A stretch of DNA of 64,000 nt. Origin: Clostridiales bacterium (lineage in GTDB: Bacteria; Bacillota; Clostridia; Christensenellales; Aristaeellaceae). The position numbers were made by a program, and so were the translations under genes. The notes under the pieces were generated by a model. That model worked only from the letters and a program-made list of their open reading frames with translations, was not told where the DNA came from and made no database searches. The stretch's first letter is position 1. Each line of letters begins with the position of its first letter. This document shows, in pieces, positions 59,086-64,000 of this stretch. The stretch is from the NCBI GenBank assembly GCA_015056325.1, contig SVGL01000004.1, positions 1-64,000 of the forward strand. Reading direction: 5' to 3'.

Positions 59086-59730
59086 TTATTCTATCTGGCC
59101 ATGGGTGTAGGTGCTGTCGATCAGGTCAGCAATGGCGGCCAGCAGCATGATCAGACCCTGTACGCGGTGGGGCTGGATGATGTAGCTGCCGCGGCGATGC
59201 AGATCCTCCGCCACCAGGTCGGCGGCGAGAAGGGGCTTCAGGTGATGGTATACCTGGCCGGTGGAGGAGTAACCGCAGTCGCTGACCAGCTCTGCCACGG
59301 TGCGCGGCTTGCGGAGGATGGCCAGGAGCATGTTCAGACGATCATTGTTGCCCACGCAGGCCAACACCTTCTCTGCCGTGCGGTTCTCGATCAAGGGGAG
59401 GAGATCGTCGGTGTTCAGATCATTCTTCACCCAGGTGGACTGCCGCCCGCCGGAGGCAAACACGCCCATGTAGGTGATTCGGCCGGTGCTGCCGTTCTCT
59501 CCGCAGTGATCTTCCAGATCGCTGATGAGGGAAGAGATCCGCGCATCAGGATGCATGCCGGTCATCTTCTCCACCTGGCCGGCAGTGAAGTTGGCGTCTT
59601 GCTGGCTGTTGGCAAGCTGGACCAGCTTTTCTGCGTCAAACTGAGGCGGAAGAACCCTGGCCAGCATGCCCTTCATGTCGTTCATCTGCTGCTTGAGGGT
59701 GTCGAGTTCAGCGGCGAAGTTGCGTTCCAT
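59086..59730 (-). CDS. Winged-helix-like transcriptional regulator (ArsR-like)
   Basis: 214 aa. The N-terminal 30 residues look like a coiled coil; residues about 125-190 fit a winged helix: NNDRLNMLLAILRKPRTVAELVSD (helix-turn-helix) and GQVYHHLKPLLAADLV. The middle region has no motif I recognise. It may be an ArsR- or PadR-like regulator with an unusual N-terminal domain. ATG follows CCGGAGGT. It converges with the peptide operon and could regulate it or the downstream CapA gene, but nothing shows this. Confidence 0.72.
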   Translation of the reverse strand: MERNFAAELDTLKQQMNDMKGMLARVLPPQFDAEKLVQLANSQQDANFTAGQVEKMTGMHPDARISSLISDLEDHCGENGSTGRITYMGVFASGGRQSTWVKNDLNTDDLLPLIENRTAEKVLACVGNNDRLNMLLAILRKPRTVAELVSDCGYSSTGQVYHHLKPLLAADLVAEDLHRRGSYIIQPHRVQGLIMLLAAIADLIDSTYTHGQIE

Positions 59731-59766
59731 AGTGTACCTCCGGAAAAAGTTTGCAATTCCGGAAAA

Positions 59767-59802
59767 GCAAAAAACGGACCGCCATGCATTGCACAGCGGC
59801 CC
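59767..59802 (-). terminator. Terminator after the CapA-like gene
   Basis: Minus strand GGGCCGC and GCGGTCC (one wobble) around a 13-nt loop, followed by G and six T. It lies just after the stop at 59811. Confidence 0.75.
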
Positions 59803-59810
59803 GATGGTGT

Positions 59811-60989
59811 TTACTTCGTCGTCGGCCAGGCGAGGGGGTACTCGTCCACCGCGTATTCGCAGTGTTTACGGCCGTTCTCGCGCAGGGTGTTCAGGATGCT
59901 GTCGATGGTGGATTCCTTCGTCAGCACGGTGGGGATGAAGTCATTCTTGTCCGCGCGGGAGGAAATGCGGATGGGGATGATGATGAAGCCCTCGTTGGTG
60001 ATCTGCTGCTCCTCGCCCTCGCCGCGCACGCGGAAGCGGGTCTGGAACAGGTAGGAGGTCATATCGCTGGGCTTGGAGTTGCCTGCGAAGCAGAAATTGC
60101 CCAGGCTGTAGCAGATGTACACACCGTTGTAGTACTCAATGGGCTGGATGCGGTGACTATGGTGGCCCAGCACCAGGTCAGCGCCGGAATCAACCGCCAG
60201 GCGACCCATTTTGATCTGATTGTCGGTGGGGTAGTACATGAGCTCATTGCCCCAGTGGAAGTTGACGATGACGAGGGGATAGAGCTCCTTGGCGGCCTGA
60301 ATGTCCGCGGGGACGGTATCCCACAGCTGGTCATAGCGGTCGATGCACAGGTAGGACAGCATGGCAATGCTGATGCCCTTGACCTCGATCACGCCCAGCT
60401 CGCCGCCGCCGGACCAGACAACGCCCGCGTTGGACAGGTGGGTCTGGGTCTCAATGTAGGCATCTTCGCCGTGATCCATCACATGATTGTTCTCCAGGGA
60501 GACGGCCTCCACGCCGTTTTCCGTCAGCATGCTCACGTATTCCGGCGGGGCAGAGAAGAGGAACTGGTTGTTCTTCTTGGAGGAGGGCACATAGGTGCTC
60601 TCGGTCAGCGTGCCCTCGAAGTTGACAATGGTCAGGTCATCCGCCAGGAGAATGTCGCGGATGTTCTTCATGGCAAACTGGTAATCGCCCTTGTGCTTCT
60701 TCAGCTCCGTGTCCCAGATGTTGGAGGACTTGCGGGAGTCGCCGCCGACGGTGAAGTCGCCCGTACCGGTAATGGTGATGAGGATGGAACCATCGGCCTC
60801 CTGGATGCTTTCTTCGGTCTCGATGGCCTGTGCATTCTGGGCTTCCTCGGCATTGATGAAGATGTCGGCCACCAGCTCAGGATCCAGGTCAGCAAGCATG
60901 TCCTCCAGCGTCCACTCTTCCTCTTCCTCCGCCATGGCGGGGCACATGAGGAGCATCAGGGCAAGAAGCAGGGAAATGATTTTACGCAT
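59811..60989 (-). CDS. Secreted CapA-like metallophosphatase
   Basis: 392 aa. Signal peptide (basic MRKI start, cut near AMA), an acidic segment EEEEEW, then the CapA/PgsA phosphatase-like domain (about 65-330): GTGDFTVGGD, NFEGTLT, SLENNHVMDHGEDA, NFHWGNELMY, LVLGHHSHRIQP. These His/Asp/Asn blocks fit a calcineurin-like metal centre. Poly-gamma-glutamate capsule proteins have this domain, but no pgsB or pgsC gene is nearby, so the role is open. Start ATG 60989 follows CCGGAGGT; the leader carries repeat copy D. Confidence 0.88.
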   Translation of the reverse strand: MRKIISLLLALMLLMCPAMAEEEEEWTLEDMLADLDPELVADIFINAEEAQNAQAIETEESIQEADGSILITITGTGDFTVGGDSRKSSNIWDTELKKHKGDYQFAMKNIRDILLADDLTIVNFEGTLTESTYVPSSKKNNQFLFSAPPEYVSMLTENGVEAVSLENNHVMDHGEDAYIETQTHLSNAGVVWSGGGELGVIEVKGISIAMLSYLCIDRYDQLWDTVPADIQAAKELYPLVIVNFHWGNELMYYPTDNQIKMGRLAVDSGADLVLGHHSHRIQPIEYYNGVYICYSLGNFCFAGNSKPSDMTSYLFQTRFRVRGEGEEQQITNEGFIIIPIRISSRADKNDFIPTVLTKESTIDSILNTLRENGRKHCEYAVDEYPLAWPTTK

Positions 60990-61002
60990 GGTATACCTCC
61001 GG

Positions 61003-61168
61003 TTTCGGCCATCACTTGACACGGGGTCAAGCGCTGGCATACTCCTTCACTTCGTTTCGGAACCATTCTCCCTGCGGGAGAACTCCACCCTGTGGAGATG
61101 GTTCACCCGGCGATTGGGGTCTTCATCCCATCTATCCAATCGCTCTCCTTAGTCGGGCAGGCCCGACC
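61003..61168 (-). repeat. Three-hairpin repeat element, copy D (extended)
   Basis: 166 bp on the minus strand from GGTCGGGC to GATGGCCGAAA. It keeps hairpin 1 (GTCGGGC/GCCCGAC), a hairpin 2 (GCGATTGG/CCAATCGC) enlarged by an insert with further stems, the GCCAGCGC linker, and hairpin 3 (CTTGAC/GTCAAG). Hairpin 1 overlaps the last codons and stop of the aminotransferase gene; the other end abuts the CapA ribosome site. Confidence 0.8.
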
Positions 61169-62342
61169 GCACTGATTTGACGAAAACCTCCATCCGCTCC
61201 AGGGCGATGGAGAGCTTGTCGATCGATGTGGCGTAGGAGCAGCGGATGTGTCCCTCGCCGGATGCGCCAAAGGCGGTGCCAGGCACGCAGGCAATCTTGT
61301 GCTCCATCAGCAGCCGGGCGCAGAATTCCTCGCTGGAAAGCCCGGTGGACTTGATGGACGGGAAGACGTAGAACGCCCCACGGGGCTCGAAGCAGTCCAG
61401 GCCCATTGCGCGGAAGCCCTCGACCATCAGACGGCGGCGGCGGTCATAGCTCTCGCGCATCTTGCGCACGTCTTCGTAGTCGTTCATCCGGCCGTTTTGC
61501 AGCGCCTCCAGGGCGGCTACCTGGCCCATGCGGCTGGCGCACATGATGCCGTATTGGTGAATCTTGAGCATCACGGAGAGGATGGCCTCCGGGCCGCAGG
61601 CGAAGCCCACGCGCCAGCCGGTCATCGCAAAGGCCTTGGAGAAGCCGTTGAGCGTGATGGTGTAATCCCACATGCCGGGGAGACTGGCGAAGGAGACATG
61701 CGTCTTGCCGCCGTAGGTGAGCTCGGCGTAGATTTCATCGTTGAGCACCATGATCTGCTTTTCACGGATGACCTCGGCGATGGCTTCGAGGTCTTCCTTC
61801 TCCATGATGCCGCCGGTGGGGTTGTTGGGGTAGGGCAGGATGAGGCATTTCGTACGCGGCGTGATGGCTTTGCGCAGGGCCTCGGGGGTCAGGCGGAACT
61901 CATCCTCCGCGCGGGTCTCAATACCCACGGGGGTGCCACCGGCAAAGATCACGCTGGGGGAGTAGCTGACGTAGCTGGGTTCGGGCACCAGCACCTCGTC
62001 GCCGGGGCCGACCATGGCGCGCAGGGCGATGTCGATGGCTTCCGATGCGCCGACGGTCACCATGATCTCCTTCCTGGGGTCATACTTCACGTCGAAACGG
62101 GTAGCCATGTAGTAAGCGATCTCCTCCAGCAGCTGGGGCAGGCCGCGGTTGCCGGTGTACTGAGTTTCGCCGTCGATGATGGAGTTGATGGCGGCGTTGC
62201 GGATGTGATAGGGCGTCACGAAATCCGGCTCGCCAACGCCCAGGGAGATGGCGTCCTTCATCGTGGCGGCGATGTCAAAGAAACGGCGAATTCCGCTGGG
62301 AGGCACCGCTGCGATGGCCTGGTTGATAAACTTGTCGTACAT
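61149..62342 (-). CDS. Class I/II PLP-dependent aminotransferase
   Basis: 397 aa. Fold-type I aminotransferase: SLGVGEPDFVTP near the N-terminus, YPNNPTGG, the PLP Lys in NGFSKAFAMTGWRVG, and Arg in HIRCSYA for the substrate carboxylate. Family members use aspartate, alanine or aromatic amino acids; which one cannot be told. The start overlaps the stop of the upstream Lrp/AsnC gene by one base (TGATG), so the regulator and enzyme are coupled. The last residues (VRSGLPD and the stop) are encoded by the first hairpin of repeat copy D, so the natural end of the protein was changed by the repeat. Confidence 0.93.
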   Translation of the reverse strand: MYDKFINQAIAAVPPSGIRRFFDIAATMKDAISLGVGEPDFVTPYHIRNAAINSIIDGETQYTGNRGLPQLLEEIAYYMATRFDVKYDPRKEIMVTVGASEAIDIALRAMVGPGDEVLVPEPSYVSYSPSVIFAGGTPVGIETRAEDEFRLTPEALRKAITPRTKCLILPYPNNPTGGIMEKEDLEAIAEVIREKQIMVLNDEIYAELTYGGKTHVSFASLPGMWDYTITLNGFSKAFAMTGWRVGFACGPEAILSVMLKIHQYGIMCASRMGQVAALEALQNGRMNDYEDVRKMRESYDRRRRLMVEGFRAMGLDCFEPRGAFYVFPSIKSTGLSSEEFCARLLMEHKIACVPGTAFGASGEGHIRCSYATSIDKLSIALERMEVFVKSVRSGLPD

Positions 62343-62833
62343 CACGGGGAGATCACCAGCCTGTTGTCGGCCTTCTCGCCCTCAAAGACGATGCCGTCCT
62401 CCTTGTAGCGCTTGAGGACGAAGCAGGTCTGGGTGCCTGTGACCTGCTCCAGCGCGCTCAGCTTGGAGGACACGAAGAGCGCCAGCTCCTTGAGGTTCTT
62501 GCCTTCCACCAGCACCAGCAGGTCGTAGCCGCCGCTCATCAAATAAACGGACTTGACCTCTTCAAAGCGGTAGATGCGGCCGGCCACCTCGTCAAAGCCC
62601 TTGTCCCGCTGGGGGGTGACGTTGACCTGGATCATGGCCTCCACGCGCTCGCGGTCGGTCTTGTCCCAGTTGATGGTGGGCGCATAGTGCAGGATAATGC
62701 GCTCCTCCTCCAGGCGGTCGATGGTCTCGGCGACGACCTCGGTGGTGGAGCCCAGCATCACAGCCAGCTTTTCCAAGGGGAGGCGGCAATCTTCACGGAG
62801 CAGATCGATCAGCTCCATTTCAAACTTCGTCAT
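62342..62833 (-). CDS. Lrp/AsnC-family transcriptional regulator
   Basis: 163 aa. N-terminal winged helix (about 1-55: FEMELIDLLREDCRLPLEKLA, STTEVVAETIDRLEEERII) and C-terminal RAM/AsnC ligand-binding domain (about 65-145: VEAMIQVNV, VKSVYLMSGGYDLLVLVEG). These regulators sense amino acids and often control a neighbouring amino-acid enzyme; the coupled aminotransferase gene is the obvious candidate. ATG 62833 has AAAGGCTGA upstream, a modest ribosome site. The leader between queA and this gene holds repeat copy B. Confidence 0.92.
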   Translation of the reverse strand: MTKFEMELIDLLREDCRLPLEKLAVMLGSTTEVVAETIDRLEEERIILHYAPTINWDKTDRERVEAMIQVNVTPQRDKGFDEVAGRIYRFEEVKSVYLMSGGYDLLVLVEGKNLKELALFVSSKLSALEQVTGTQTCFVLKRYKEDGIVFEGEKADNRLVISP

Positions 62834-62867
62834 CAGGAATCAGCCTTTCTGAATCAGGAATAACATA

Positions 62868-62956
62868 TTTCGGCCATCCCTCGGGACAAGCCCGAGTGCT
62901 GGCTACGCTCTGCCAGTGCAAGCATTGGCTGTCGATAGTCGGGCGGTGCCCGACCT
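62868..62956 (-). repeat. Three-hairpin repeat element, copy B
   Basis: 89 bp on the minus strand, AGGTCGGG to GATGGCCGAAA, the same length as copy A. Hairpin 1 GTCGGGC/GCCCGAC, hairpin 2 GCCAATGC/GCACTGGC (G-T wobble), hairpin 3 CTCGGG/CCCGAG, linker GAGCGTAGCCAGCAC identical to copy A. Located between queA and the Lrp/AsnC gene, in their sense. Confidence 0.88.
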
Positions 62957-63005
62957 CCAACTTATTCTACATCATCGGTGGATGATGCGCAAGTTTTTCT
63001 TCTGC

Positions 63006-64000
63006 TTACTCGATGAACATCGCATCGCCGAAGGAGAAGAAGCGATACTTCTCCTCCACGGCCTCGCGGTATACGTCCAGCGCGGTTTCGCGGCCCATGA
63101 AGGTGCTCACCAGCATCAGAAGCGTTGACTGCGGCAGGTGGAAGTTGGTGATCAGCGCGTCCACGGCCTTGATCTTCTTGCCGGGGTAGATGAAGATGGC
63201 CGTGTCGCCCGCGCCGGGGTGGACAATACCGTCTTCGGTGGCGACGGTTTCCAGCGTACGGACGCTGGTCGTGCCCACGCAGATAATGCGTCCGCCCCTG
63301 GCACGGATGCTGTTCAGCGTGTCAGCGGCCTCCTGGGTGACCTGATAATACTCGCTGTGCATGACGTGGGTGTCCACGTCCTCTACCGTCACCGGGCGGA
63401 AGGTACCAAGGCCCACGTGGAGGGTCACCGGCACGATGGTTACGCCCTTTTGCTTGACCTTTTCCAGCAGCTCGGGAGTGAAGTGGAGGCCTGCAGTGGG
63501 CGCGGCGGCGCTGCCTTCGTTCTTCGCGTAGACGGTCTGGTAGCGGCCGCGGTCCTCCAGCTTCTCGTGGATGTAGGGCGGCAGGGGCATCTCGCCCAGC
63601 TTGTCGAGGATCTCCTCGAACACACCATTACCGGCCACCCCTGGGACATGCCCGGTGCTGGCTTCGCCCGGCGATTGCACGCAATCGCTCGGGCTCGTCG
63701 GGCGTTGCCCGACCTGATCCCACATAAACCGCACGATGCGTCCGCCGATTTCCGGCACGCTGCGCATGATCTCACACTTCAGCAGTCCGTCGCCGAAAGA
63801 ACACACCGCGCCCGGTTTCAGGCGGCGGCCCGGCTTGACCAGGGCTTCCCAGTCGGTGGCGTTTTCCCGGCGCAGCAGGAGAATTTCCACGGGCACGCCG
63901 GTATCCTCCTTCACGCCCAGAAGGCGCGCAGGGATGACCTTCGTCTCGTTGATGACCAGCGCATCACCGGGATTGAGGTAGTCGATGATATCATAAAAAT
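63006..64000 (-). CDS. queA: S-adenosylmethionine:tRNA ribosyltransferase-isomerase, 5' end outside window, with in-frame repeat insertion
   Basis: About 331 residues are visible; the N-terminus lies beyond the right edge (the frame is open to 64000 and reads [21 protein letters not shown]). Conserved blocks: [73 protein letters not shown]. QueA transfers the ribosyl part of SAM to preQ1-tRNA to form epoxyqueuosine. Between RIVRFMWD and GVFEEIL about 29 extra residues ([12 protein letters not shown]... to ...GVAGN) are encoded by repeat copy C. Other QueA proteins as I recall them have only a few residues here. The insertion keeps the frame; whether the enzyme stays active is unknown. Confidence 0.93.
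   Translation of the reverse strand, partial: FYDIIDYLNPGDALVINETKVIPARLLGVKEDTGVPVEILLLRRENATDWEALVKPGRRLKPGAVCSFGDGLLKCEIMRSVPEIGGRIVRFMWDQVGQRPTSPSDCVQSPGEASTGHVPGVAGNGVFEEILDKLGEMPLPPYIHEKLEDRGRYQTVYAKNEGSAAAPTAGLHFTPELLEKVKQKGVTIVPVTLHVGLGTFRPVTVEDVDTHVMHSEYYQVTQEAADTLNSIRARGGRIICVGTTSVRTLETVATEDGIVHPGAGDTAIFIYPGKKIKAVDALITNFHLPQSTLLMLVSTFMGRETALDVYREAVEEKYRFFSFGDAMFIE
63629..63715 (-). repeat. Three-hairpin repeat element, copy C, inside queA
   Basis: 87 bp on the minus strand: AGGTCGGGC/GCCCGAC hairpin 1, GCGATTGC/GCAATCGC hairpin 2, linker CGGGCGAAGCCAGCAC, hairpin 3 CCGGG with CCCAGG, and GGTGGCCGGTA. The length is a multiple of three and no stop codon occurs in the frame used, unlike copies A, B and D, which contain CTA/TAG or TAA after hairpin 1 (here GAC-GAG). 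Confidence 0.85.

Noticed and set aside
1-64000. tRNA, rRNA, IS elements, prophage or integrase
   Set aside because: I looked for tRNA-like cloverleaf ends, transposase motifs and phage genes in the gaps and found none; short RNA genes could still be missed by eye.

Overview
The window is GC-rich DNA read as a member of the Bacillota, class Clostridia. The grounds are the gene order secD-secF-recJ-relA-dtd-MBL hydrolase-hemZ, the zapA-U32 peptidase-mutS2 block, LytTR and AgrC-type signalling, strong AGGAGG ribosome sites, and simple TTGNNN-17-TATAAT promoters. The glycosidases suggest a plant- or host-glycan-degrading gut or rumen organism. I cannot name the species. Genes are densely packed and I see no rRNA, tRNA, prophage, IS element or CRISPR array.

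Layout. 1-7.5 kb: two secreted or membrane-bound family 3 glycosidases on the minus strand around an AgrC/LytTR-type two-component pair. One glycosidase is cut by the window edge; the other has its domains in reversed order. 7.1-12.3 kb: a small membrane protein, a GH2 glycosidase, a GPH-family sugar symporter and a UxuB-like reductase. Together they suggest uptake and breakdown of a glycoside, quite possibly a glucuronide. 12.4-17.7 kb: a secreted protein, a YitT-type membrane protein, a PlsC acyltransferase fused to a zinc ribbon, and a sugar isomerase/Gfo-Idh-MocA oxidoreductase pair. 17.8-20.1 kb: a vWA-like membrane protein with a secreted YfaP-like partner. 20.2-30 kb: the conserved housekeeping block secDF-recJ-relA-dtd-MBL-hemZ. 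30-38.6 kb: cyclophilin, zapA, U32 peptidase, mutS2, a P-loop protein and an OmpR/HisKA two-component pair. 38.9-42.8 kb (minus): uvrC followed by a large unrecognised gene.

The most unusual region is one apparent 16-kb operon, 43.0-59.0 kb. It encodes an ECF-type sigma factor and a complete NHLM-type peptide exporter: an HlyD-like protein, an ABC transporter with a C39 leader peptidase, and a second ABC transporter. Four precursor peptides with Nif11-like leaders follow, three of them with two-residue glycine cleavage sites in front of cationic cores; one gene is tandemly duplicated. In the same operon lies a full protein-phosphorylation circuit: a transmembrane Ser/Thr kinase, a PP2C phosphatase, a STAS-FHA-FHA protein, a vWA-TM-repeat-FHA protein and a BspA-like leucine-rich-repeat lipoprotein. 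No peptide-modifying enzyme is present. My reading is secretion of unmodified peptides gated by a phospho-threonine/FHA switch.

A second discovery is a family of about 89-bp elements made of three hairpins. There are four clear copies (30104, 61003, 62868, 63629), all in the same orientation as the transcription across them, and the stems carry compensating base changes. One copy sits in frame inside queA and adds about 29 residues. Another supplies the last codons and stop of an aminotransferase gene. Two more, plus a possible diverged copy before relA, lie in 5' leaders.

59-64 kb (minus): a winged-helix-like regulator, a CapA-type phosphoesterase, an aminotransferase coupled to an Lrp/AsnC regulator, and queA running off the right edge.
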